64,000 nt of DNA from Sphingomonas sp. CBMAI 2297 (lineage in GTDB: Bacteria > Pseudomonadota > Alphaproteobacteria > Sphingomonadales > Sphingomonadaceae): assembly GCF_029870595.1 (NCBI RefSeq), contig NZ_JAPDIR010000010.1, positions 117,096 through 181,095 of the forward strand, read 5' to 3'. The first letter of the stretch is position 1; every line of letters starts with the position of its first letter. Positions 1 to 7,059 of the stretch are shown here, piece by piece. A model generated the notes under the pieces. That model saw only the letters and a program-made list of their open reading frames with translations, was not told the origin of the DNA and did no database searches. The position numbers and the translations under genes were made by a program.

Positions 1-616
1 CCTTGTCGCCGTGCACGACCTGGAGGATGCCCTCCGGCGCGCCGGCCTCGCGCATCAGCTCGGCGAGGCGCACCGGCACGCTGGGATCGCGCTCGCTGGG
101 CTTGAGGATGAAGGCATTGCCGCAGGCGATGGCGACGCCGAACATCCACATCGGGATCATCGCCGGGAAGTTGAACGGCGTGATGCCCGCGCCGATGCCG
201 AGCGGCTGGCGCATGCTGTACACGTCGATGCCGGGGCCGGCGCCCTGGGTATATTCGCCCTTCAGCACGTGCGGGATGCCGCAGGCGAATTCGATCACTT
301 CCAGGCCGCGCTGGATGTCGCCCTTGGCGTCGGCGACCACCTTGCCATGCTCGGAGCTGAGCAGGTGCGCCAGCTCGTCCATGTTCTTCTCGACCAGCGC
401 CTTGAACGCGAACATCACGCGGGCGCGGCGCTGCGGGTTGGTCGCGGCCCAGCCGGGCTGGGCGGCGAGCGCGGCGGCGACGGCCTTGTCGAGATCGGCC
501 TGGGTGCCGAGCTGCACCCGGGCCTGCACCTGGCCGGTGTTCGGATTGAAGACGTCTCCGGTGCGGGCGCCGGCACCTCCGTCATGGCCGACGATAACAT
601 GGTCGATGTTACGCAT
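1..616 (-). CDS. mmsA: Methylmalonate-semialdehyde dehydrogenase (CoA-acylating), N-terminal part
   Basis: Reading the minus strand from an ATG at 616 gives about 205 residues of an aldehyde dehydrogenase. The rest of the gene, including the catalytic Cys half, lies before the window start. The visible part carries the family stretch GAGITPFNFPAMIPMWMFGV and a KPSERDP motif, which I associate with the MmsA/IolA branch rather than with general aldehyde dehydrogenases. The family oxidises malonate or methylmalonate semialdehyde to acetyl- or propionyl-CoA in valine and inositol breakdown, in the cytoplasm. A good ribosome-binding site (AGGAGAG) lies just upstream of the ATG. The upstream side is a repeat-bearing intergenic region, so the gene probably begins its own transcript. 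Confidence 0.9.
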   Translation of the reverse strand, partial: MRNIDHVIVGHDGGAGARTGDVFNPNTGQVQARVQLGTQADLDKAVAAALAAQPGWAATNPQRRARVMFAFKALVEKNMDELAHLLSSEHGKVVADAKGDIQRGLEVIEFACGIPHVLKGEYTQGAGPGIDVYSMRQPLGIGAGITPFNFPAMIPMWMFGVAIACGNAFILKPSERDPSVPVRLAELMREAGAPEGILQVVHGDK

Positions 617-682
617 TTCGCTCTCCTGCGGACTCTGCCGGCCCGACTCAGTGTGTAATTTAATTACGCAGTGGCACATCGA

Positions 683-806
683 CTCCCCTCCCTGCAAGGG
701 AGGGGCCGGGGGTGGATCGATGGACGCGATACGGCGCCGCATCCCTGCGACCATGGTATCGCCGCAACGCCACCCACCCTCGCCCCCTCCCTTGCAGGGA
801 AGCGAG
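683..806. repeat. Composite element with long inverted arms
   Basis: Two arms of about 33 bases (683-714 and 774-806) are near-perfect reverse complements of each other. Each arm itself contains a short palindrome (CCCTCCCTGCAAGGGAGGG and its counterpart). About 60 bases separate the arms. The element fills the gap between the start of mmsA and the end of the ABC-like gene and contains no plausible gene. The layout matches that of the element at 18991-19127, although the sequence differs. Confidence 0.75.
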
Positions 807-808
807 GA

Positions 809-1429
809 CTATTCTGCGCAGCCGATCGGCACGGGGAGCAACCGGCCCCGCGCATCGCCGATTACCATCACCTCCACGCCGAACGCCGCGCGCAGCGGCT
901 GATGGGCGAGCGCGTCGCCGGGCGCGCCAAAGGCGATCATGCGGCCACCGCCGAGCAGCAGCACCGCATCGGCCAGGCGGCCGGCGAGAACGGGATCGGC
1001 GAGCGTGACGACGATGCCCATTCCCTGGTCCGCGGCCGCGCGCAGCTGTTCGATCCGGGCGAATTGCGCGGCCGGATCGAGCGCGCTCAGCGGATCCCCG
1101 GCCAGCAGCCAGGCCGGACGCGCGGCCAGCGCGGCGGCGAGATCGGCGGGAGCCCGGCCGAACCGGCGGCGCCGATCATGATGCTCGACCAGCGCGATCG
1201 CCCTGGCGCGCTCGGCCCGGCCCAGCCGGCCGATCAGCCGCCCGCCCAGCCGGACATGGCCGGCATCGGCATCGGCGCGGCCGGCGAGCGCGCGCAGCAG
1301 CACGGCCTTGCCCGCGCCGGCCGCGCCGAGAATCGCCGTTACCTTGCCCGGCGCGAGCACCGCATCCACGCCGTCGAGCAGGCGGCGCTCGCCATGGCTC
1401 AGGGCCAGATTCTCGATGCTGAGCTTCAT
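809..1429 (-). CDS. Degenerate ABC transporter-type ATPase domain protein
   Basis: This 206-residue protein has the overall order of an ABC ATPase of the heme/siderophore (HmuV/FecE-like) kind, but the catalytic motifs are altered. Walker A at residues 35-42 reads GAAGAGKA, with Ala in place of the Ser/Thr after Lys. The stretch that should hold the Q-loop and LSGGQ signature is shortened, and no signature is seen. The Walker B region reads WLLAGDPLSALD, so the Asp is Gly and the catalytic Glu is Asp. The H-loop His is Ala (TLADP, residues 142-146). No permease or binding protein is adjacent. The ATG at 1429 was chosen because the family's N-terminal beta strand begins there; the reading frame is open for 25 more codons upstream. 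It may be a non-hydrolysing relative or a decaying gene that keeps its frame. Confidence 0.75.
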   Translation of the reverse strand: MKLSIENLALSHGERRLLDGVDAVLAPGKVTAILGAAGAGKAVLLRALAGRADADAGHVRLGGRLIGRLGRAERARAIALVEHHDRRRRFGRAPADLAAALAARPAWLLAGDPLSALDPAAQFARIEQLRAAADQGMGIVVTLADPVLAGRLADAVLLLGGGRMIAFGAPGDALAHQPLRAAFGVEVMVIGDARGRLLPVPIGCAE

Positions 1430-1586
1430 GTCCCGCCCTAGGCACCGCCATATGACAACAGGGTTACAGCCGGCGGCGCGATTTTCGCGAGGAATCGCCC
1501 GCAACCCGCGAAAAAATGTGCTTTGTCTCGGTACTGTAACGCTGGGCTAAGCGCGCATTTACCAACCGCCCCCTATCCGGCGGGGG

Positions 1587-2894
1587 ATGTCCTTGGCCGA
1601 TCCCTCGCCCGCCCCAGGCGGCACCTGGCTTACCGAGCGCGAGCTCAATCCGCCGTTGCTGACGCTCACCGACACGATGTGGCGCGCGGCCGAGCTGTTC
1701 GGCGGTGATCCCGAGCTGCGGCTGGTGGCGATCGTCGACGCGCATGCGCGTCCGCTGGGCGCGATCTTCGAGAAGGACGTGCGGCGGCTGCTGCTCAATC
1801 CCTTCGGCCATGCGCTGATGCGCAACCCCTCTTACGGCGCGGCGGTGTCGCGCTATGTCCGCGCCTGCCCCGTTGCCGAGATGACCGACGATCTCGGCCG
1901 GCTGATGGAACGCTATCGCGCCTCGGGCGGATCGGAGGGGATGATCCTGACCCGGGCCGGCCGGGTGCTGGCGACGATGAACAACCGCCGGCTCGTCCAT
2001 CTCGCGGCCGAACGCGAAGTGGCGACGGCGCGCGCCCAGGTGGAACGCGCGGCGCGGATCGAAGCGGCGAGCAAGCGCTTCGAGGCGCAGGTGGAAGCGC
2101 TATCGCGCGACATGGGCCTGCTCTCGACCGCGCTCGAGGACGGCGCGGTGCTGACGGCGGACCGGGCGAGCGGCGTGGGCGACCGCGCGCTGGCGGTGGC
2201 GACCGCCGCCTCGCAGACGAGCGACAACATGGCGGAGATCGCCGCGCGCGGGCGCGACCTGGCCGGCGCGCTCGCCGGCATCGCCCACAACACCAGCGAT
2301 GCGCGCCAGGCGGCGGCGGCGGTCTCGCAGCTGGTCGAGAGCGGGAGCGCGCGGACGCGCGACCTGCTCCATTCGGCGCAGTCGATCGATTCGGTGATCG
2401 GGCTGATCAGCGACATCGCCCGGCAGGTGAACCTGCTCGCGCTCAACGCGACGATCGAGGCGGCGCGCGCCGGCGAGGCGGGGCGCGGCTTCACCGTGGT
2501 GGCGAACGAAGTGAAGCAGCTCTCCACCCAGACCGGCATCGCCGCCGACCGGATCACCGCGCATGTCCGCGAGATCCGCGGCGGGATCGACGAGGTCGCG
2601 GCGGGGCACAACCGGGTCGAGCAGGCGATCGGCGCGATGGCCGCGCTGGCCGACGCCGTGGAAAGCGCGGTCGCCCGGCAGGAGGAAGCGACGCGGACGA
2701 TCGCGCGCAACGTCGACGAGGCGGTGCATGCGAGCACCGGCATCCAGCGCGACGTCGAGGCGATCGGCGGCACCTCGCGCGACGCCTCGGACCAGGCGCG
2801 GGCGATGCGCGACGTGGCGGGCCGGCTCCATGTCGGCGCCGATGCCCTGTCGGACCAGGTCCATGCCTTTCTGGCGGAACTGCGCGTCGCCTAG
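1587..2894 (+). CDS. Soluble methyl-accepting chemotaxis-type protein with N-terminal CBS-like region
   Basis: The protein has 435 residues and no membrane segment or signal peptide. Residues about 15-140 resemble the CBS-like input region also found in front of some bacterial GGDEF proteins. Residues about 140-435 form the long helical MCP signalling part. The highly conserved hairpin tip (NLLALNATIEAARAGEAGRG) lies near residues 280-300, and this is where CheA and CheW bind in the family. It is therefore probably a cytoplasmic receptor that senses an internal ligand or redox state. No che genes are adjacent. The start is the ATG at 1587. Upstream lies the divergent ABC-like gene, and the intervening 157 bases should hold both promoters. 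Confidence 0.85.
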   Translation: MSLADPSPAPGGTWLTERELNPPLLTLTDTMWRAAELFGGDPELRLVAIVDAHARPLGAIFEKDVRRLLLNPFGHALMRNPSYGAAVSRYVRACPVAEMTDDLGRLMERYRASGGSEGMILTRAGRVLATMNNRRLVHLAAEREVATARAQVERAARIEAASKRFEAQVEALSRDMGLLSTALEDGAVLTADRASGVGDRALAVATAASQTSDNMAEIAARGRDLAGALAGIAHNTSDARQAAAAVSQLVESGSARTRDLLHSAQSIDSVIGLISDIARQVNLLALNATIEAARAGEAGRGFTVVANEVKQLSTQTGIAADRITAHVREIRGGIDEVAAGHNRVEQAIGAMAALADAVESAVARQEEATRTIARNVDEAVHASTGIQRDVEAIGGTSRDASDQARAMRDVAGRLHVGADALSDQVHAFLAELRVA

Positions 2895-2927
2895 GGCGAG
2901 AACCCAGGCACGTATCTGATTTCCCAC

Positions 2928-2955
2928 CGTCATCCCCGCAAAGGCGGGGACGACG
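2928..2955. repeat. REP-like intergenic palindrome, copy 1
   Basis: The arms CGTCATCCCCGC and GCGGGGACGACG are separated by four bases. The element lies between the convergent MCP and methyltransferase genes and may also act as a weak transcription stop. Related copies occur at 12103, 13385, 18991, 29035, 35258, 58179 and 59188. Confidence 0.85.
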
Positions 2956-2978
2956 AGAAAGGGATATCAGTCCCCGCC

Positions 2979-3800
2979 CTAACCGGCGGCGGTGACGATC
3001 TCCACCCGGACCGGCATGCGGACGCCGCCATTCTCCCAATGGCCGGCACAGGCCTCCGCCAGGCGGGCGCGGGCCGCCTCGCGCCGGGCGGGCGGCGCGC
3101 CGAGCAGCGGCGCCGCCATCGACGAAGAGGCGAGCAGGAAATCGGCCGCCGCCTCGGGCGTCGCGCCGGGCACGGGCAGCGCGCCGTGCCAGCCGCGGCT
3201 GGCGGCGTCCCGGAAACCGGCGGCATCCAGCAGCGCGATCAGCTTCCCGGGATCGCCGTAGCGGACCGGGCTGGGCGCATCGGGATCGGCAGGGGGCAGC
3301 TCGATCACCGAGGCGACCGCCGCGCGGATCTCCGCCATGAAGCCGACTTCGGCCGCCGGGCCCCAGACCGCGAAGGCCAGCCGCCCGCCCGGCGCCAGCC
3401 AGTGGCGCAGATTGGCGAAAGCGGCCGCCGGATCGTCGAAGAACATCACGCCGAAGCGCGAGGCGAGCCGATCGAACCGCCGCTCGGGCCGATGAGTCGC
3501 GACATCGGCCTCGACGAAGCGGGCCACCGCGCCCGCCCGCGCCGTGGCGGCGGCGACCAGATCGGGCGAGATGTCGAAGCCGGTGATGTCGCTGCCGGCG
3601 GGCGCCGCCGCGGCGATGGCGCGCGCCGTGCCGCCGCCCCCGCAGGCGATCTCGGCGATTCGGCAGGGCGCATCCAGCGCCAGCGCCGCGACGAACGGCG
3701 CGTCGATCGGCGCGAGCATCGCCTCCATCCCGTCGAGCCCGTCACGCCACTGGGCGCCGCGCCCGCCCGCCCAATCATATTCCGAAGCTTTTTCCCGCAT
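2979..3800 (-). CDS. Class I SAM-dependent methyltransferase
   Basis: The 273-residue protein contains the SAM-binding motif I (IAEIACGGGGTARAIA, residues about 48-63), then FDISPD for the ribose-binding acidic loop and RFGVMFFDDP in the motif IV region. This is the usual order for UbiE/Methyltransf_11-type enzymes, which transfer a methyl group to small molecules. The substrate cannot be read from the sequence. The ATG at 3800 was chosen because upstream codons run into the terminator hairpin at 3850-3882. The gene is convergent with the MCP gene and follows a terminator, so it is probably a single transcription unit. Confidence 0.85.
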   Translation of the reverse strand: MREKASEYDWAGGRGAQWRDGLDGMEAMLAPIDAPFVAALALDAPCRIAEIACGGGGTARAIAAAAPAGSDITGFDISPDLVAAATARAGAVARFVEADVATHRPERRFDRLASRFGVMFFDDPAAAFANLRHWLAPGGRLAFAVWGPAAEVGFMAEIRAAVASVIELPPADPDAPSPVRYGDPGKLIALLDAAGFRDAASRGWHGALPVPGATPEAAADFLLASSSMAAPLLGAPPARREAARARLAEACAGHWENGGVRMPVRVEIVTAAG

Positions 3801-3849
3801 GCGGGCCAGGATGCGCCAAAGCGCGGCGCGGCGCCAGCGCAGACATCGG

Positions 3850-3882
3850 AAAAGCCGCCAAGTCACTGACCTGGCGGCTTTT
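3850..3882. terminator. Intrinsic terminator downstream of the DUF6968-like gene
   Basis: A GC-rich stem (AAAAGCCGCCA pairing with TGGCGGCTTTT) with A and T tracts on both sides could stop transcription in either direction. It lies just past the 3' end of the minus-strand gene at 3952-4317. It is almost identical to the hairpin at 4491-4525. Confidence 0.8.
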
Positions 3883-3951
3883 CACAGCATGGGCGAGGAC
3901 CGCACGGCGCCGAAGCGGATGCCAGGCGCATTCACGCCATACAGTCCATCT

Positions 3952-4317
3952 CTACCCCTCGATCCGCTGCCGTGCCTGTCGCACCTCATCGATCGTGCGC
4001 TCCGAAACGGGAATGCCGAAATCCGCGAAGGTCATCCCACCCGCCCAGCGAAGCTCACCGCGCTCGAATTCCTCGGAAAAATACAGGGCATTGCTAATGT
4101 CATACAATGCCAGGACGAGCGCCTGGAGCGAGTCCGCCCCGATTGCGCGCTTCACTTTGCCCGATCCAATTCCGATGATCCTATAGGGACACCAGAACTC
4201 CTCCCCTGTCGCATCGATCGAGAAGGGTGCACCGATCACCACCTCGACTTTCGCGGAAGGGCCGAGGTCGATCTCGCGCGTGGCGATGACATTTCCGATC
4301 GATAGCGCGTTCATCAT
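3952..4317 (-). CDS. Small protein of unknown function, DUF6968-like
   Basis: The 121-residue protein has no signal peptide or membrane segment. Its pattern (ATREIDL near the start, then FWCPYRIIGIG, then GADSLQALVLALYDI) resembles, from memory, the uncharacterised DUF6968 family; this is not a verified hit. The ATG at 4317 is preceded by GGAG at five bases; a second ATG follows immediately. Base composition is less GC-rich than in the neighbours, and the gene lies between two nearly identical terminators right after tRNA-Val, which suggests acquisition or a local duplication. No function can be assigned. Confidence 0.7.
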   Translation of the reverse strand: MMNALSIGNVIATREIDLGPSAKVEVVIGAPFSIDATGEEFWCPYRIIGIGSGKVKRAIGADSLQALVLALYDISNALYFSEEFERGELRWAGGMTFADFGIPVSERTIDEVRQARQRIEG

Positions 4318-4490
4318 GCGATCTCCGTTATCTATTCGAACCTGGGAACTGCCATAATGAGCACCGCTGATCACCGGAACGGCTTGCACGCGATCGGGAC
4401 CTCCCGATCTGCCACGCGGCGCCGGGCCGAGCCCGCCCGAGCATCCGGAGCCACTGATGCCGTGATCGCACGCCATCGCTGAAAGGCATC

Positions 4491-4525
4491 AAAAAAGCCG
4501 CCAGATCGATGACCTGGCGGCTTTT
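4491..4525. terminator. Intrinsic terminator after tRNA-Val
   Basis: A stem of AAAAGCCGCCAG and CTGGCGGCTTTT around a short loop lies six bases beyond the CCA end of the minus-strand tRNA gene. It is the near-twin of the hairpin at 3850-3882. Confidence 0.85.
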
Positions 4526-4530
4526 CTATA

Positions 4531-4605
4531 TGGTGGGCGCGGCAAGGATTGAACTTGCGACCCCTGCGATGTCAACACAGTGCTCTACCACTGAGCTACG
4601 CGCCC
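4531..4605 (-). tRNA. tRNA-Val (anticodon GAC)
   Basis: The minus strand folds into a complete cloverleaf. The acceptor stem GGGCGCG pairs with CGCGCCC. The D arm is GCTC/GAGC. The anticodon stem CTGTG/CGCAG carries the loop TTGACAT, giving anticodon GAC. The T arm GCAAG/CTTGC carries the loop TTCAATC. The discriminator base A and CCA are encoded. The gene has 75 bases and is followed by an intrinsic terminator. Confidence 0.97.
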
Positions 4606-4730
4606 ATTGGCCTGTCGGCCGAAACGGGAAGCGGGCCTTTAGCGGGCAACACAAACCCGCGCAAGCATGGTTTTCAGTTTTTGCGGCGCCGGTCCGTTCG
4701 CCCGATCCGCCGCCGCCGGAATCGGAGGCC

Positions 4731-5105
4731 TCAATTGAACCCGGCGTTCTCCGCCTCGAACAGCCGGTCCACCTCGAGCACCAGGTCGCGCAGGTGGAAG
4801 GGCTTGGAGAGCACGCGCGCCTGGGGCACCTGCTTGCCCGCCTTGAGCGTCACCGCCGCGAAGCCGGTGATGAACATCACCCGCATGTCCGGCGCAATCT
4901 CGCTCGCCTTCTGGGCCAGCTCGATGCCGTCCATCTCCGGCATCACGATATCGGTGAGCAGCAGGTCGAACCGCTCGCCCTCCAGCAGCGGTATCGCCGC
5001 GGTGCCGCGATCGACCGCGCTGACCGCATAGCCCGAACGCTCGAGCGCCCGGGTCAGGTATTCCCGCATCACGCGGTCATCCTCGGCCAGCAGAATCCGG
5101 ATCAT
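4731..5105 (-). CDS. cpdR: Single-domain response regulator CpdR
   Basis: The 124-residue protein is a receiver domain with no output domain. The acidic pair is D9/D10, the phospho-acceptor is D52 in LLLTDIVMPEMDG, the switch Thr is T80 in FITGF, and the conserved Lys is K101 in SKPF. The FITGFAAV stretch is one I associate with CpdR. In Caulobacter and relatives, unphosphorylated CpdR primes ClpXP to degrade cell-cycle substrates and is controlled through the CckA-ChpT phosphorelay. The divergent N-formylglutamate amidohydrolase is also its usual neighbour there. The start at 5105 gives the standard receiver N-terminus. Confidence 0.88.
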   Translation of the reverse strand: MIRILLAEDDRVMREYLTRALERSGYAVSAVDRGTAAIPLLEGERFDLLLTDIVMPEMDGIELAQKASEIAPDMRVMFITGFAAVTLKAGKQVPQARVLSKPFHLRDLVLEVDRLFEAENAGFN

Positions 5106-5180
5106 GTTCCCCCACTCGAAATCGACAAGACCTCATCCTATACCCGAAGCCCTTAAGATTTTCCGCCCCTATACCATTCC

Positions 5181-6065
5181 ATGCCATTGCGGCAGCGCGA
5201 TGGCGCGCATAGTCATGACGTCGTGACCGGAGAATCCTTCGTCCGCCATGGCCCCGCCGAGCCGCGGAGCCCGGTGATCCTGTCCGTGCCGCATGCCGGG
5301 CGCGACTATCCCGACGCGCTGCGCGCTGCGCTGCGCGTGCCGCTGGCGGCGCTGCGGGGGCTCGAGGACCGCCATGCCGACGCGATCGCCCTTGCCGCCC
5401 GGCGCGACGAGACACTGTTCGTCGCCACCCGCCCGCGCGCCTGGATCGACCTCAACCGCGCCGAGCACGAGCGCGACCCGCGGCTCGACGACGGCGCCTG
5501 GCCGCACGGCGCGCCGCTCTCGGCCAAGCTCCGCTCCGGACTGGGGCTGGTGCCGCGCCGGGTGGGAAGCGCGGGCGACATCTGGCAGCGCCGGCTGAGC
5601 GCCGACGAGGTGCAGCAGCGCATCCATGCCGACCACCGGCCCTGGCACGCCGCCATCGCCGCCGCCCTGGCATCGGCGCGGGCGCGATTCGGCGTGGCGG
5701 TGCTGCTCGACGTCCATTCGATGCCGCCGCTCGGCAATCCGGCGACGGCGGCGCGGCTGGTGCCGGGGGACCGGTTCGGCAAGTCGGCGGCAGGGCGTTT
5801 CCTGGGGCGAATCGAAGGCGTGGCGCGCGCCCATGGCATCCGCACCATGGCCAACACGCCCTATTCGGGCGGCCACATATTGGAGCGCCATGGCGACCCG
5901 CGCCGCGGCGTGCACGCGATCCAGCTCGAGTTCGACCGATCGCTCTATCTCGATTCGGCGCTCGACCAGCCGGGCCCGGGACTGGCGACGGCGGTGCGGC
6001 TGCTGCGCGACCTGATCGACGCGGTGGCGGACGAAGCGCTACCGGGGGCGATCGCGGCGGAATAG
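5181..6065 (+). CDS. N-formylglutamate amidohydrolase family protein
   Basis: The 294-residue protein belongs to the FGase family (HutG-like), which hydrolyses N-formyl-L-glutamate to glutamate and formate. Family marks are VILSVPHAGRDYP near the N-terminus, EDRHAD and ATRPRAWIDLNRAEHERDPR in the first half, and LLDVHSMPP in the middle; these supply the metal-binding His and Asp residues. No other hut genes are nearby, so a role in histidine breakdown is uncertain. The ATG at 5181 is one option. The conserved domain begins about 15 residues later, and a GTG at 5223 is possible. It is divergent from cpdR, and its last 27 bases overlap the opposite-strand gene at 6039-6302. Confidence 0.85.
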   Translation: MPLRQRDGAHSHDVVTGESFVRHGPAEPRSPVILSVPHAGRDYPDALRAALRVPLAALRGLEDRHADAIALAARRDETLFVATRPRAWIDLNRAEHERDPRLDDGAWPHGAPLSAKLRSGLGLVPRRVGSAGDIWQRRLSADEVQQRIHADHRPWHAAIAAALASARARFGVAVLLDVHSMPPLGNPATAARLVPGDRFGKSAAGRFLGRIEGVARAHGIRTMANTPYSGGHILERHGDPRRGVHAIQLEFDRSLYLDSALDQPGPGLATAVRLLRDLIDAVADEALPGAIAAE

Positions 6066-6302
6066 CGCCGGCCAGGGAACCTTGTACCCGGCCATCCAGA
6101 AAAACAGGCCGGCCATCAGGAAATGCACCATCACCAGCAGCCAATAGAGTCTCGGCTCATACTCCCGGTAAATTGCCGCATCGGGATCGGGGTTGCGAAA
6201 CACCAGGACACGACGCCGGACAACCGCGACCACACCTCGCCCAAGCACGAGACACCCCAGCAGCGACGGCCAGAGCCAGAACCATTTCGAGAACCAGTCC
6301 AT
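6039..6302 (-). CDS. Small two-span membrane protein, unknown function
   Basis: This 87-residue protein has hydrophobic segments at about residues 5-28 and 52-72, separated by a positively charged stretch and an acidic, tyrosine-rich loop (DPDAAIYREYEPRLYW). It ends in a basic tail. I recognise no family. The last codons overlap the 3' end of the convergent amidohydrolase gene. The small RNA at 6342-6446 ends just upstream on the same strand with a strong terminator, so this gene probably has a promoter in the short gap or depends on read-through. Confidence 0.6.
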   Translation of the reverse strand: MDWFSKWFWLWPSLLGCLVLGRGVVAVVRRRVLVFRNPDPDAAIYREYEPRLYWLLVMVHFLMAGLFFWMAGYKVPWPALFRRDRPR

Positions 6303-6341
6303 GCCCGATTCCTATCAGGGATCGGCGGCAAGGCGGCACAT

Positions 6342-6373
6342 AAAAAACCACCTCGTGGTTACCCACGAGGTGG
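6342..6373 (-). terminator. Intrinsic terminator of the small RNA
   Basis: On the minus strand an 11-bp perfect stem (CCACCTCGTGG with CCACGAGGTGG) encloses four bases and is followed by six T. This is the strongest intrinsic terminator in the first 10 kb. Confidence 0.9.
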
Positions 6374-6446
6374 CCAAGGTTCAGGGAGGAGACACGCCCG
6401 AGGGCGTGCCGTACGGCCTCGCGAAAGGGGGGACACGACGCCGTAC
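6342..6446 (-). ncRNA. Candidate trans-acting small RNA with a CUCCUCCC segment
   Basis: There is no convincing ORF here, but the minus strand has every mark of a short RNA gene. The promoter at 6453-6480 places the start at about 6446. The RNA would begin with a closed stem (GUACGGC with GCCGUAC, 6440-6446 and 6411-6417) whose loop contains CCCCCC. Next comes a second hairpin (CACGCCC-UC-GGGCGUG), then an unpaired segment UCUCCUCCCUGAACC. It ends in a strong terminator stem of 11 base pairs and six U. Unpaired CCUCC segments that can pair with Shine-Dalgarno sites are typical of alphaproteobacterial sRNAs. The layout resembles what I recall of the suhB/alpha-r14 group; the family assignment is a guess. 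Confidence 0.75.
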
Positions 6447-6452
6447 AAATCA

Positions 6453-6480
6453 AATATAAGTGAGGGGTCGGATAGTTCAA
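6453..6480 (-). promoter_or_regulatory. Sigma-70-type promoter of the small RNA
   Basis: On the minus strand, TTGAAC (6475-6480) and TATATT (6453-6458) are separated by 16 bases. The expected start, about seven bases on, coincides with the first base of the RNA's 5' stem (6446). Confidence 0.7.
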
Positions 6481-6511
6481 GGGGTCGCGAGAAACCGTTT
6501 TCAACGCGCGA

Positions 6512-7054
6512 TCAGCCGAGCCGGTGCGCCCCTGGAAGCATGCGCGCCAGCACCCGGTCGCGCAGGATGAAATGGTGGCGCAGCGCCGCGGCGATGTGAA
6601 CCACCACCAGCGCCGCCATCAGATAGCCGAGCAGCTCGTGCGCCTCGTGCGCGGTATGGGCGATGCCCGGCGTGGCGGGCAGTACCGGGATCTCGAACAG
6701 CCCGAACCAGTTGATCGGACGCGGACGCTCGGGATTGGAGGAGAGCAGCCAGCCGCTGACCGGCAGGACCAGCAGCAGCGCATAGAGGATGAAGTGGACC
6801 GTATGCGCGGTCGCCTTCTCCCAGGCCGGCAGCAATTCCGGCAGGTGCGGCGGCTTGTGGGTGAGTCGCCAGCCGATCCGGCCCAGCGTGAGCACCAGCG
6901 CGGCGATGCCGACCGACTTGTGGATCGGGATCACGCCCCACGCCCGCGGCATCGCGTCGTGGAACAGGCCGACGATCAGGTTGAACAGGACGAGCGCGGC
7001 GATCGACCAGTGGAAGGCGATCGCCCCCCGGCTGTATCGATCGCCGCGCCCCAT
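6512..7054 (-). CDS. Cytochrome b561-type membrane protein
   Basis: The 180-residue protein begins YSRGAIAFHWSIAALVL, the usual start of bacterial b561 (CybB-like) proteins, and has four hydrophobic spans. Histidines suited to heme b ligation are seen in the first span (FHW), in IPIHKSVG, in TAHTVHFILY and in VVHIAAALRHHF. The family carries electrons between quinones and other acceptors in the inner membrane. The ATG at 7054 lies five bases after the stop of the sapC-like gene, so the two are co-transcribed. The longer open frame upstream belongs to the antisense or shifted frame of that gene. Confidence 0.9.
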   Translation of the reverse strand: MGRGDRYSRGAIAFHWSIAALVLFNLIVGLFHDAMPRAWGVIPIHKSVGIAALVLTLGRIGWRLTHKPPHLPELLPAWEKATAHTVHFILYALLLVLPVSGWLLSSNPERPRPINWFGLFEIPVLPATPGIAHTAHEAHELLGYLMAALVVVHIAAALRHHFILRDRVLARMLPGAHRLG

Positions 7055-7059
7055 CACGA

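Noticed and set aside
3..902. A 299-codon plus-strand ORF at the window start
   Set aside because: The minus strand encodes MmsA through this stretch, with conserved aldehyde dehydrogenase motifs.
3850..4605. tRNA-Val region considered as an integrated element with att sites
   Set aside because: Only the terminator is duplicated; no repeat of the tRNA 3' end and no integrase gene was found, so only the duplication is reported.
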